A stretch of 64,000 nucleotides of DNA from Medicago truncatula. Its lineage: Eukaryota; Streptophyta; Magnoliopsida; Fabales; Fabaceae. The position numbers and the translations under genes are program-made. Positions 24,557-36,432 of the stretch are shown piece by piece. The notes under the pieces were generated by a model that was not told the DNA's origin, made no database searches, and saw only the letters and a program-made list of their open reading frames with translations. Position 1 is the first letter of the stretch. Every line of letters begins with the position of its first letter. The DNA lies in NCBI RefSeq assembly GCF_003473485.1, contig NC_053045.1, forward strand, positions 36,120,494-36,184,493, given 5' to 3'.

Positions 24557-24814
24557 CTCCCTCCGTCCCTAAATAAATGATCTAGTTGACTCTGACACAC
24601 ATACCAATGCATATGTTTTATCTTTGATATCTTCAATTCTCTACTAAAAAAAATTATAAAAATTTAATATTTTAAAAATACTCATCGAGACGAATCCAAC
24701 AACATCTTACATGATATTATTTATCTTTGTGAATTAGTAGAAAAATATGGTCAAAGTATATCAAGTCAATAATGCATATTGTCAACTAGGTCATTTATTA
24801 AGGGACGAAGGAAG
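24557..24814. mobile_element. Stowaway-like MITE, second copy, with TA duplication
   Basis: 258 bp, nearly identical to 10068-10325, with ends CTCCCTCCGTCC and the inverted GGACGAAGGAAG. TA dinucleotides flank both sides (24555-24556 and 24815-24816). The duplicated locus near 29417-29430 reads ATCATATTTCATCGAG with no insertion, so it preserves the empty site and confirms the TA target. Confidence 0.92.
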
Positions 24815-25176
24815 TATTTCATTAAGAGGTTGTTTAATGTATCAACCTTCATGTGTATATAATTAAGCCTCAATTACCTTTAATATCTGTATCAACTGTA
24901 TTACGTGTATCTATGCCCTAAATTTTCACTTTCCATGTTTGTTGCACACATTTTGATTACCTCTATATCTTCCCTGAAAAAAAAACCTCCACCATTTATT
25001 GAAAAAAAAAAAACTTCTACCTTTTTCAAATCTAAATTATGAATGAATTTTTCTCATTGATAATGATGAATATAAAGTGTCGTGTCTTATATACATTCGT
25101 TTGAACAAAATATTTTTCTTTATGTTTGTTTACTTTTTTTTTTATGTGTTTAAGGTGATTTATTCTATTCTATTGC

Positions 25177-25953
25177 GGTGTGGGTTCCACTTATGTAACA
25201 TTGGGGGTTTTAATGTTATATAACATTGGCGAATCAGGGTGTGCCACGTGGCACACCTTTTTTTTTTAAAAAAAAAAGACAAAAGAAAAAGAAACAACAC
25301 GTGAGAGAGAGAAATCTCAAAAGTTCCAACCCTTTTTTTCTTCTTCCTCTTCTTCTTCAAAATATAACCCAGCCACCATCATCATAAGATTTTCGTCCAC
25401 CACCGGCCTCCGCCGCTGTTTCTGCAATTACAGTATCGTGTTTCAACTTTCATTTTGTATGCTGATAATGGTTCGATTAAATGGACAAGATTAATCATAA
25501 TGAAACAAAGACTCTCAATTCATTATGTCCTAAAAAAGTTACAAACTTATATCAAAAGAATCTCAATTCATTATGTTCTACAACTATGCCTTCTATTAGC
25601 TTCAAATATGCCTTTGTGCTGTCAAAGTCAAGTGGAAGTGTTCTAAGCAAAATTGTGCTTGCCTTTGTGATTACGTTTTGAAGCGGAAGGAAGAAGAAGA
25701 AAAGGGTGTGTCAGGTCGACGACAGCGAAAGCGGCAGCGGAGAGGGACAGAAATCTTATGATGATGGTGGCTGGATTTTGTTTTGAAGAGGAAGAAGAAG
25801 AAAAGGGTTGGAGCTTTTTGAGATTTCTCTCAGGTGTTGTTTCTTTTTCTTTTGTCTTTTTTTTTTTAAAAAAAAGGGTGTGCGACGTGGCACACCCTGA
25901 TTCGCCAATGTTATATAACATTAAAACCCCCAATGTTACACAAGTGGAACCCA
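25177..25953. mobile_element. Mutator-like foldback element, 777 bp, 9-bp duplication
   Basis: Perfect 9-bp direct repeats TTCTATTGC lie at 25168-25176 and 25954-25962. Inside are inverted arms of about 245 bp (25177-25425 and 25715-25953) sharing TGGGTTCCACTT, TGTAACATTGGGGGTTTT, GCGAATCAGGGTGTGCC and a CTTCTTCTTC tract. The core (25430-25710) holds two direct copies of TCTCAATTCATTATGT and no transposase. Long open frames across the arms are by-products of the purine/pyrimidine tracts. Confidence 0.88.
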
Positions 25954-26050
25954 TTCTATTGCAGATAAGAGAGTTATGTCATTGACGAGATGTCATGATA
26001 ATTGATTGTTCGTTTGAAATAGTGTAATCATATTTATATTTATTTGACAA

Positions 26051-26467
26051 GTGTATAATGATCTAATAAAAAATTTATATTTGCCCTCGAGAATACATGA
26101 TGAAAGTAATATTTTTGTCATGCAAGATGAAGAATTGTTTTCTTCAGAAATTAAATGTCCAAATAAAAAAGAGGAAATTTATAGTATACTTAAAAAAAAA
26201 CTTCCTTCTTCTGTTGTAGTGAGCCACCAGACTAGTTTGACATATGCGATTACTAATGGAACTGTGAAAAATTCAGTCATTGAAGAATGCATAGACACTT
26301 ATGGAAAGTGTATAGTGATTTTATTTAACTTTAAGTTGACTAATGAGCTTCTTGAATTCAAATCTTATAAGTCAACAAATCAAGTTAGTAGGAAACAATA
26401 CTCGAAAATAATGAGAGGTCCAATAATACGAATGGTATTTGTTAATGATGCAACAAGTTGCAAATAA
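26051..26467 (+). other. Unrecognised open frame, 139 codons, partly duplicated
   Basis: An ATG-started frame encodes a mixed acidic/basic protein (MQDEELFSSEIKCPN, KKLPSSVVVSHQTS, KGLTNELLEF-like). I recognise no family. Its 3' third (from about 26310) is present in the segmental copy at 30005-30140, where a deletion and frameshift break it. It sits immediately beside LINE-derived sequence on the other strand, so it may be part of an element or a captured fragment. No introns or promoter features can be assigned. Low confidence as a gene. Confidence 0.25.
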
Positions 26468-26699
26468 GTGAATTTAGCTTAGGATGCTACCTCATTGTTA
26501 CATGGAAAACCTGCATGAAGAATTGTAAAGTGTGTTTAATGATGTTAATAATAATAACATATGTGAAGCTTGTCAACTAATAGCTACTAACTCTAATAAA
26601 AACCGTAAGATGAAAATTGTCAAAAATTTATTGGATTCCATTAGACAAGCATGAATAATTATCTCTAGCACAATCAAAGCTACTAACCATCACTATCCC

Positions 26700-27992
26700 G
26701 ATCTGGAACATAAGCTGGTATATCCTTTTAACTTAGTAAGCATCGTTGATTTCAAGTCTTCATGACCACCAATCAACATTATTTTGCACAAGGAAAGAAA
26801 GTAATTCGGAATGGACGACATGGAGGATTTAAGCTACATAAGACGACCTTCCATATACAAGTTATTACATTTCTAACATTCGAATTTCTAACAAGGATGT
26901 CCTTACATGGTGTATTCAACTTTCTTTTCCTAGCTTCTTCAAACTTCTTAAATTCATCCATCATGTCTCCTATCTTGTCGACAACCACTCTTATCTTCTC
27001 GTGTATATCCTCATCTCAGTAGAAGCCATACATTTATGAAGAGTTGTTTTATTCTCTTTCTTTATTAACTCTTTCAATATCGTTTGATGATTCCTAATGT
27101 TTCCCAAAATATACGAGTTCAATTCTCTTGTATATCTTTTCAATTTCATCAACGTTTCATGCACCTTTGACTTTTGCTCACAGTCTTTAGTTATTATGCA
27201 CTTCTTTTTGAAATCAGTGCTTGAAAAAGAATCATCATCCATCTTAGGGTTCCAATTCTTTGAATCACACCCATTCAAAATAGGGCAATGATCAGAGAGT
27301 GATGTCCCTATTACATGTATCTTTAAATCCTTGAAATGTCTAAGCCAACCATCTTCTACAAACACTTGATCTAACCAAATTGATGATTCAAATCCATACC
27401 AAGTGAATTGTCTTCCAGCAAACAAATTTATGTAAGTTTCACCATAGTTATCCATTCAATGAAATTCTTCATCGCAGATGTAATCCCTTCTTTATTATTC
27501 TTTCTTTGTTCAGGTTTTAAAATTTCATTAAAATCGCCGAACATTATCAAAGGAGATGAGGTTGACTTCTTAAGTTGCTTAATATTTGTGTATAAAGAAT
27601 TCCTTTCCTCGACAATCGATGATCCATAAATCAACAAAAAAGATAGAGGAATAGGTGTTATACTTTTTTCGAAAGTCAACTCTCCATCAACCAAGATAAA
27701 TCTCCTATCATCCGTAAAGCACTTTGATTTCATGAAATAACGAGTGTCCCAAGCTAATATCAAACATCCACTTCTTCCTTGGCCCTTAACTCTTGATATT
27801 GTCGCTGGAAAATGTTCCCGTTCCATGGTGGTGGAATTTTTCAACCATTCATAAAGTTTTGTTTCAACAAACTTGTCTTTACTACATTTTGTTTCGACTA
27901 AATCAACGATAACCGGTTTAGTATCTTTGAGAACATTTTTTATATTTGCCTTCACCACAAATTCCTCTTATATTCCATGCTAAAATTTTCAT
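26700..27992 (-). pseudogene. LINE relic: AP-endonuclease domain fused by deletion to RT end
   Basis: Read on the minus strand, the element starts at ATG 27992 (MKILAWNIRG), shifts frame near 27960, and continues VIVDLVETKCSKDKF, SFLLIYGSSIVEERNSLY and SPLIMFGDFNEILKPE. After another frameshift near 27450 it reads NLFAGRQFTWYG, DQVFVEDGWL and SLSDHCPI. These are the Asn, Glu, Asp/Asn and SDH motifs of the apurinic-endonuclease domain of plant LINEs. Near 26900 the sequence jumps straight to the end of reverse transcriptase (VITCIWK region), so most of RT was deleted. Not functional. Confidence 0.88.
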
Positions 27993-28139
27993 ATTCAACG
28001 ACGGAAATAGACTCTAATAATTTAAAATTCAGACGTAAAAAGAAAAACTTACTACTGAAAAAAAAAGTGAACAAGATAAAAAAAATTCAACAAAACAAGA
28101 TCAGAGTCTTGTAAGAGGATGTTTAAGACTCATGAGGAG

Positions 28140-28147
28140 ATACATAC

Positions 28148-28222
<75 letters not shown>
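28140..28222. repeat. (TA)n microsatellite after (CATA)n
   Basis: Five CATA tetramers run into about 30 TA dinucleotides. A second, shorter TA run lies at 28384-28409. Such tracts are highly length-variable, and they create a spurious Tyr-Ile repeat frame on the minus strand. Confidence 0.97.
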
Positions 28223-28223
<1 letters not shown>

Positions 28224-28409
28224 CAAATTTAACACACTAGTATATATAATAAAAAGATCTTGTTGAGATTTAATCTTTGGGTCTTTATTTTCTTGCTCGT
28301 CAAGTACAATTACGTGGAAAGATTTTGTGATTAAAAGATCCATTGAGGTCTAATAAAAAAAGATCCGTTGAGATGTAATAAAAATATATATATATATATA
28401 TATATATAT

Positions 28410-29378
28410 CTTTGAGATTTATCTTTTGTTGTTTTAATTAACCGCCGTGATCAAAATCTTTAGTTTATGAGAACTTCTTATCCCATCAACACAAAAAAAA
28501 AAAAAAAAAAACTTTTCCCATCAGTGTGGGAATTAACTGTTTTTTTTTTCCTTCATCAAATGACTTAAAATAATATTAATGCTATACTAAATTTATAAGT
28601 ATAATTATGAATTGAATTCATCATAAAAAAAAAAAGTTATCATCGTAGTTTTGTTTAGTTTTTTTTTTTTTTAAGAAATTTTGTTTTGTTGTTGAAACAT
28701 TTATGTATTGTATATAAGTATTATAGTATTTAGGTTTGAAATTATAAAGTATATTTGTAGTATAAAATATTCTAATTGTTAAACATATTATATTTAATAT
28801 AACAGCTAGATTATGTCGACATGCGATATATTAATATTTACGACAAAAATATATTATATTATCGTAAAAACTAAAAATTTGTATTTTTTTTTTATAAATT
28901 AGTTGTACATCCAGTGAATGACAAAAAATGTTAGTTTTTTATTGGTAAATATAGTTTTTATTATTAACTTTGAAATATTTCAATGGTTTGAAATGTTAGT
29001 TGTATAAATTTGTGTTACGGCTGCTGATTGTTTTTATTATTAACTTTGAAATATTTCAATGGTCTAATCTAACTATTTTTTAGGGTAGTAGTGGAATATT
29101 GTTGAGGACAATTCAATTGAGTTAAGTGACGGAGAAGATGATTAAATGTAATGTCATGGTTTGTTGGATGTTTCTTATGTTTTCTGATATGCCGCACATT
29201 TTAGTACATTTTTGTATTGAATAAATTTAAATAAAAGTTGTGTATTGAATAAATTCGAATAAAGTTGCGTATTGAATAAATGTGCACAATGATACAATAC
29301 ATAATCAAGCAAAATGAGGTATTAATTCATTATTCTCTTATAGTTTTAACTAGAGGCAATAACTTCGTAAGAGTCACA
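28410..29378. other. AT-rich spacer, no gene seen
   Basis: Contains A-runs (28491-28510, 28626-28635), a T-run at about 28661, and two direct copies of TTTTTATTATTAACTTTGAAATATTTCAATGGT (28954/29031, quoted in consensus as TATTATTAACTTTGAAATAT). No supported gene. Confidence 0.4.
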
Positions 29379-31610
29379 TTGTTATGGGTTATTGTTTATT
29401 TTTATGCAGATTGAATCATATTTCATCGAGAGGTTGTTTAATGTATCAAGCTCCATGTGTTTTTTTTTTTGTTACAAGCTCCATGTGTTTATAATTAAGC
29501 CTCAATTATCTTTTTTAGGGTTAAAGTTTAAAATGTATAAATTACTTTCAATATTTGTATCTATGCCCTAAATTTTCAGTTTCCACATTAGTTGCACACA
29601 TTTATTCTAACTCTTATTCTAATTCATTGATTTTTGTCTCAATTAATTATGTGTTGGAAGTCTATTGTTAATAAAAGTTGTTTTACTAAGCAAATAACAT
29701 TAGACACACAATGGGTAGTGAAAAATGAGTAGTTACAACAAGTGTTATATGCATAAAAATATTAAACGTAAATATGTTTTTAAGAAGTTAATATGTGATA
29801 ATTCTATAGTTTAACTTTATATTGAAAAACATAATATTTTAAAGGCACATGTTTAGGAACCCAAAAAGAGCAACTTTATATTGAAAAGTAGGTAAGTATA
29901 ATATTTTAACTTTTAAGAAATCAAATGCATGACATTTGATATATATATATTTCTATGATGAGTTCTTTAACATGTACCATTGAAGGCGCAAGTGTCATAA
30001 TGATTTTATTTAACTCTAAGTTGACTAATGAACTTCTTGAGTTCAAAACTTATAACTCAACAAATCAGGTTAGTAGGAAACAATACTCCAATAATACGAA
30101 TGGTATTTGTTAATGATGCAACAAGTTTGCAAATAGGTGAATTTAGTTTAGGATGCTACCTCATTGTTACATGGAATACCTGCATGAAGAATTGCAAGGT
30201 GTGTTTAATGATGTTGATAATAGCCTATGTGAAGGTTGTCAACTAATAGCTACTAACTCTAATGAAAACCGTGAGAAGAAAATTGTCAAACTTTATTGGA
30301 CTCCATTAGACAAGCATGAATAATTATCTCTACCACAATCGAAGCTACTAACCACCGTAAAATACCACCCCACACATTTCCCAATAAAACACAATCAATG
30401 AAAATATGTTGAAAACTTTCTTCCTTTTTTACCTACCTACAAAGGTTTTTTTTTTTAAATTACACTATCTTATTTAGAGGGTATTTACCCTCTCATGATA
30501 TCAACCAATCAAAATGCAATATACATTGACAATATTAAACGTCATAAATGAGTCAATATTTCTAAAAAAAAAATCAATTATAATCATAAGGTAACTTTTA
30601 ATATTTTTAATTTTTATTTAATTATAGACATGATTACATTAGAGGTCTTTTATCTTATTTATTTGTAACACTATGGTCCTTTATCTTTATTTATTTTTCC
30701 GTTTAGGTCTTTTATCTCTTATAAAAGCACATATACATCCTTTTTCTCATTTTTTATAAATATATTTTTATTAAAAATGAAAAAAATCCAGAAATATGAT
30801 GAAGATGTCCATCATCTTCATCTTCTTCCTTTGAATCTTCATCATCTTCATTGAATCAAAAACATTTCTACACAAATATATCTCCAAATATTATGAATTA
30901 ATGTTATATTCACCTCAAATCTTATTTTAAACACAAAAATCAAAACCCTGTAGAGAAAGAGATTTAGTTTCATCGCAAAAAAAAAAGAAAAAAAGATTGT
31001 CACGCCGTATATTATTATTATTATTTTCTAACTCAATATTCAAACCCGGCATAAAAATAACCCCAAAATTGAGAGCAACTTTGCAAATCAATTTTGTTGT
31101 TTCCAGAACAATCTTAACTTTCGTAAAGCCTAACCCTTCCGCCAGTGACTAAGCCTTCACCATCCGCCTTGCAACATTTGTGAAATTAAGGTTTTGATTT
31201 TTGTGTTTAAAAGAAGATTTGAGGTGAATATAACATTAATTCACGATATTTGGAGATATATTTTAGTATAATTTTTTTTATTTAAAGAAAATGATGAAGA
31301 TTCAAAGGAAGAAGATGAAGATGATGAACATCTTCATCATATTTCTGCATTTTTTTTCATTTATAATAAAAAATGAGAAAAAAGATGTATATGTGCTTCT
31401 ACACTAAGTTCAAATAAATCAAATCTTCAACCATCCCAATTTAGGATATAGTATATCTTTTTAACTGAGCAAGCATCGTTGATTTCAAGTCTTCACGACC
31501 ACCAACGAACATTATTTTACAAAAAGAAAGAAAGTAATTTGGAATGGACAACATGGATGATTTAAGCTACATAAGGCGACCTTCCATATACAAGTTATTA
31601 CATTTCCATC
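29379..31610. repeat. Old segmental duplication, copy 2
   Basis: Partner of 24519-26900. It lacks the Stowaway-like MITE and the 777-bp foldback of copy 1, but carries its own foldback (about 30722-31402) and retains a longer LINE 3' part. A local duplication of CAAGCTCCATGTG separated by a T-run lies at 29448-29490. Confidence 0.75.
30722..31402. mobile_element. Foldback element inside the LINE relic
   Basis: Inverted arms of about 220 bp: 30725-30955 and 31180-31400. Both carry AAGCACATATACATC / GATGTATATGTGCTT at the outside, GATGAAGATTCAAAGGAAG with its complement, and AATCAAAACC / GGTTTTGATT inside. The outer border is unclear because about 90 bases of GGTCTTTTATCTT-type sequence precede the left arm without a partner. 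No transposase. Confidence 0.7.
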
Positions 31611-32201
31611 TAAAGATCCAAATAGCCGATTTTGAATCCTTTCAATTAGAGGGCACCAAAAAGATAACCTACGAGGATTACCACTTATTGGGAGACCAAC
31701 ATAAGTGAGGAGAGTCTGACCAACTTTACAATCAAGCACAAAAGATGCTCCATCCAACCAAGACTGAGAGATATTAATCCCAACAAATAAACTTTTGAGA
31801 AAATTAACCTTGAGGTCTAAAATAAGCTCAAAAAAGAAGCAAGTTGGCCTTAATAGCTCCAACGTTATCCCAACTTTTCACTCCTAGAATCAATCTATCA
31901 TCTCTAATTTGATAACCTCTCAACATGCCAACATTAACAGATGCACATCACATGGAATTTAAACCTTATGCACCTATGAGAAAGAAAAAAAAGAGATAGT
32001 GAGTCTCCTCGTCTCAACCCATCTATAATTTTACTACATCAATTGAGATCCCTTTAACAAGAATGGAAGCCAAAGTTGAAATGATGCATTTCAAAATCTA
32101 CTTTCTCCATTTTTGTTGGAAGCCTCATTTTGATCATCACCACACTCAAGTAATTCTAGTCAACAAAATCGTCAGTATTGTTGAAATCTAATTTAAAATA
32201 A

Positions 32202-32359
32202 CAGCGATGATATTTGCAGCGAACATGTGTATCGCGAAATCATCCCGACGTGTGTTTACATAATTGATGACGTCATTAACATCCATAATTTGCGGAAAGC
32301 AATAGGATAGTGGCCAATCACGTTTGTTCACAATGTATTCGCGACAACGTATGTCGCTG
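32202..32359. mobile_element. Candidate small MITE in LINE RT
   Basis: The LINE frame is broken by 158 bp that begin CAGCGATGATATTTGCAGCGAA and end with the inverted TTCGCGACAACGTATGTCGCTG. It has a higher GC content and CG-rich ends unlike the surrounding LINE. The flanks TAAAATAA and TAAGTAGC do not match well, so insertion is inferred from base composition and the interrupted homology only. Confidence 0.4.
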
Positions 32360-32560
32360 TAAGTAGCATTATTCTTAAAATAAATTAGAGTTTTCTTTAT
32401 TATTTTTTTTTGTCTCATCTACTGCTTCATTTGCAATAAAAATATCATCTAAAATTTACCCATCACCTCCTCCAATCTATTAGCAAGCACCTTCACCACA
32501 ATTTTATACAAACAATCCACCAAAGAGATAGACCTCAAATCAAAAAATATTGTGGAGTGA

Positions 32561-33581
32561 AAATTTTGAGAGTTAAAGCAAAAAATGTGCAATTAGACCC
32601 TTTCAAAGTTTGCCATTAGCGTTAAATTTAGCCATAAATCACATTAACTAATTTTTTTAAGTCACCTTAAAACTCCTTCAATAATCCAAAGTTAACCCCA
32701 TCAAACCTATAACTTTTGCTTCAAATATTTTCCAATTACTTATGAAATTACATAGTCAACTATTTAATAAAATATGATTAATTAAATGTGAAAAGTTGTA
32801 TAATATTTTGTATTTAGCTCAAATGTAATTACTTGTACCTATGTGGACTATTTTATTGTCTTTATAGGTTTGAAAACATGTTGAGAGATTATAGTGATAT
32901 AACTTATATTGATTTAATTATGTCTTTTGATGTTTAAGATTCTTTTGAGAGGAAGTCAATTGTCATTTGATGTTTAAGATTAGTGTGAATATATTATGAG
33001 ATATATATAACATCACTTTATTATCACATCTCCTATATTTAATACTTTTTATATGCTTGAGTCATTGTTGGAATTGTGTTAGACTTTTCCTACTCATCTT
33101 ACTATTGATGTATGAAATATAATCATCTGAGCATGAATTATACATGTCCACATCAATAATATTTTCTACAACATTAAGAGTTTATTTTTATTTCCTTAAA
33201 AAAAAAAAAAAAAGAGTTTATTTTTATTTGACTTTGGTTGGTATGTACTTTAACCACAGTTGACATTCTAATCCTAAAATTCGTATGCTTTCAATAATTG
33301 ACCACTTCTATTTAAGTGGGAGAATGTGATACTCAGGGGTTTGATTTTTACTGGTAAAAAAAATAAAATATAATCAATTGACGATTTTTTTACTGGAGTT
33401 TGTTCTTGATAAACTATGATGAGTTGTCTTGTTCAATTAATACCACATCAAAGATCATTGTCATATTTTCTTCTTCTTCTTTCTAACAAGCGAACAAAAT
33501 ATGAAAATCAATCTAATAGAGAGCAGTATTCTCTCATCTAATCTTTATTGTTCTCTAACACCATAATTATTTTTCTTTTAA
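32561..33581. other. AT-rich spacer, no gene seen
   Basis: Contains a direct repeat TCATTTGATGTTTAAGATT (about 32925/32964), poly-A at 33198-33213 followed by a repeat of GAGTTTATTTTTATTT (33178/33215), and no supportable gene. Confidence 0.4.
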
Positions 33582-33971
33582 GGCTTTGCTTAGAGTTTGG
33601 AGGGGAAGGAAAGGAAAGATTTTGAGGGGTGTAAAATATGAGAAAAAAATAAAGAAATCTTTTAAAAAATTTAAAAGAGTAGTTTTTTAGAGAATGATAA
33701 ATTAATGCATATGATTACTTTATTTTTAATTTTAAAAATATTATAACAACATAAATTAAATTTAAAGAATTCTTATTAACCCTCCAAAATCCCTCAAAAC
33801 CCTCCTCCTATACAATTTTTTAGTTCCTCCAAATGAGGAGGATTTTGTATTATGAAGAAAAGTTAACCTCCCAAAGCCCTCCTCTCCCATTTTCCTCTAT
33901 TTCTTCCACTTACTTATTCCTTTTTTCCCAAGCCTTCCCCTCCCTTCCTCTCCAAACTCGCAAACAAAACC
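33582..33971. mobile_element. MITE with GAGTTTGGAGGGGAAGG ends
   Basis: The left end GGCTTTGCTTAGAGTTTGGA and the right end, complementary to GGTTTTGTTTGCGAGTTTGG, are inverted and purine-rich (GGAGGGGAAGGAAAGG against CCTTCCCCTCCCTTCC). The core is AT-rich. Flanking 9-mers do not match, so the class is unassigned. Confidence 0.65.
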
Positions 33972-36432
33972 TAAAAGAAAAAAAAAAACTATAATTATTT
34001 TGTGGGGGCATCAGTCATAGCCATTCAGGTATCAAGCTCAAATCTTTAATTCTCACAAGTATATGATACTTCCTCCATTTTTATATGTAACCTCTCTTTT
34101 ATCTTTTTCATATTTTTTATGAAAAGTTATTAGTACAATTAACATGTCTATTTTATGTGTGAATATTAATATTAAATTATTATTTATATATATGTATTAA
34201 ATTTGACTTTTTATATTTCAATACAAATTAGTAATATTAACTAACGTATGACATGCATCTAGTAATTTAAAAATAGATTTATATTGCGAGTAATATAGAA
34301 CAAGCCACAATCTAGTAGTATCTGTTTGATCTTGTTATACTACGTGGTCTATATAATTCCAACAATTAGAACATTGTCAAAATTGCATAATTGTCATATC
34401 CAGAAAACCAAAACCCAATTAAACCAAAAAAGAATATATTCAAGAAGAATCAAACGTGTTGTTAGTATTCATTCAATAAAGTATTCTTCTTTTTTGTTTT
34501 GGAAATTCTTTGTTATGATTTTCAACTTGATTCCTAGAGCAGCAATGTTATAGCCCAACATGAGAAGTGGGTGGAGGAATCTGTTGATAATGATCATTAC
34601 CTCTTTGACAGTCCCCCACAGGTCATATTGGCATAGGATATAGTACTTGTTATTGTTACCCGTGCTTTTAAATAATAAAATATAATATATAATATGTTCT
34701 TACTTTTGCATTAAAAAATAGATTATAACAAAAGTTAATGGAGAAGCTTACAAATTATCTTTAAGATGTTCTTACCCAAAAGAAAATCTTTAAGATTTTG
34801 ATTATGGAATCAAAAGATGCAAATTTATATAAAAATATGGAGTATTAACAAAGCTTAGATAAATTATTGCATTCCAGTTTTGAGAATGCAATAATATTAA
34901 AAGAAATGGTAATAATGCTTTTAAGATATTGCTTAAGTAATTAAAAGTAATAGCAACTTTTATGTAAAAAAGTAGTAATTTCTACATATAAATTGTGTCA
35001 TCTACGATCTTTTTAGGATAGCTTTCGATACACTAGTTAAAAAAGGAGAATGTTAACCAGTGCCACAAGGGTCATAGTTAAGCATCTAAAACAATGAAGT
35101 TTTAATGAAAAAGATGTGTAATCATTATTTTATCAAAATAATATCTTATATTTCTAAGATAAAATTTCTATTTGTAAATTTCTTAACCATTACCTCGAAG
35201 ACACTGGTTAGTAAGACCTTTAATAAAAAGTAGCATGAATACACTGATGCTCTAAAAATTATTAGAGCTCTGTTAACTAGTGCCCCCGAGCATTAGTTAA
35301 GAAAGTCAAAAATAAAAATGTTTACTTGAAAACAACAAACTTTTAACATTTAAAAAGTTGAACATACCACTTTTTAACAATTTTCAATACAAAATTTATA
35401 ATTTAGTCTCGTTAATCGGTGCCCCATTTCCCTTTTATGACACCACCAATTTAACAAAGTTTTAATGGGTAACTTTTGCCAAAATTATTTGACCCAAAGA
35501 AAGTGATTTTACCAAATTGAACAAGCATCCAAACACCAACTTAGCACAAAAAATTTAAGCATAAAGAATAGGTGGAGTCCACAATGAATAGCATCAAATG
35601 CTTATTGGGACTCGCACTGTTGCTGAATTCCAAGATCCACACCACAACCATCCATATTATTATCTCACTCACACTCACCTTTTTATATTTCTTAATTTTA
35701 TTTTAAAAACAAAACTTTGATTTTCCTTTTTCCCTTTCTCTGCTTCCTTATTGGTAGAGTTGTAACCCATCTCTTGTCTCTCTCTCTCTCAAGAGAGAGA
35801 TTGAAAGAGAGAGAAAGAGAACAACAACAATAACATATGTATTTGTGTGTCACAAAGCAAAACAAACACAGAAAGTTGCAAACAAATGCCAAATTTTAGT
35901 GCAGTAATAAGCATTGTATAGTATAGTGATAGAAAGAGAAAAAAGAAACACTCTCAGCTCAACAACTTGGTCGGAAAGTTGCAAATAAAAAGGTTTCTCT
36001 TTCTCTCTCCTCCCTGTTGTTTTTCTGTTACGACACGTTTGATTTTGCTGTTATTAAGGCTTTTAATATCACTTTCCTTTGCTTTGTAGCATCATAACAT
36101 AATTGACTCCTTAAAAACATCAAGTTTTCATCTTTTTTCTTCAACACTGATTCTTGTTTTTCTGGGTTCTTCTAGGCTCTTTCATTTCTGAGCTAAAGTT
36201 TGGATTTTTAAGGGTTTTTGATCGTGGGGTTCTGTTAATTTCATCTGGGCCATGACCAAATTCCCTTAATTACCTATGGTTGCTTGAATAGAGTCTAAAG
36301 GGTTGATTTTGATTTTGATCTTGGTGAAGAATTTTTGCGATTGGTATTGTTATTTTTTGTTTGGAAATGGTGGTTGGTGCTGTTTTTGGATTATAGGAAA
36401 ATTGTTGATAGAAATAGGAAAAGGTGATAAAG
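33972..36432. other. Spacer with MITE fragments, then leader of the DUF3755-type gene
   Basis: Related MITE termini (TGTTAACCAGTGCC at 35051, ACACTGGTTAGTAAG at 35201, TGTTAACTAGTGCCCCCGAG at 35271, CGTTAATCGGTGCCCC at 35410) show a nested family also seen at 23641. From about 35770 a CT/GA microsatellite (TCTCTCTCTCTCTCAAGAGAGAGA) marks the start of a probable long 5' leader running to 36432. Confidence 0.5.

Larger units (their letters stand above)
24519..26900. repeat. Old segmental duplication, copy 1
   Basis: Collinear blocks are shared with 29379-31610. They include GGGTTATTGTTTATTTT (24525/29386), the GAGGTTGTTTAATGTATCAA block (24825/29430), TATGCCCTAAATTTTCA (24913/29563), a 390-bp block (26300-26690/30000-30330), and a LINE block (26700-26900/31430-31610). 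Copy 1 has gained the MITE at 24557-24814 and the foldback at 25177-25953, and lacks part of the LINE present in copy 2. Confidence 0.75.
30350..32560 (-). pseudogene. LINE relic: reverse transcriptase and zf-RVT, interrupted
   Basis: On the minus strand from 32560 leftwards: LRSISLVDCLYKIVVKVLANRL (RT fingers, about 32535-32470), degraded VDWNYL-type palm, GLRRGDSLS (about 32010), then ELILDLKVNFLKSLFVG and LPISGNPRRLSFWCPL (31860-31630). The zf-RVT part appears as SFQHIFIDCVLLGNVWGG at about 30420-30360, displaced by a foldback insertion. The YxDD core is not readable. Stops and shifts are frequent. It probably belongs to the same LINE family as the copy at 26.7-28.0 kb. Confidence 0.85.

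Noticed and set aside
25643..25985. Opposite-strand frames of 103 and 75 codons
   Set aside because: They run across the inverted arm and purine tracts of the foldback at 25177-25953.
28101..28343. Minus-strand frame with a long Tyr-Ile repeat
   Set aside because: Produced by the (TA)n microsatellite at 28140-28222.
34050..34310. Possible Stowaway-like MITE beginning ATACTTCCTCCATTTTTATA
   Set aside because: Only the left end resembles such elements; no matching inverted right end or TA duplication could be found.
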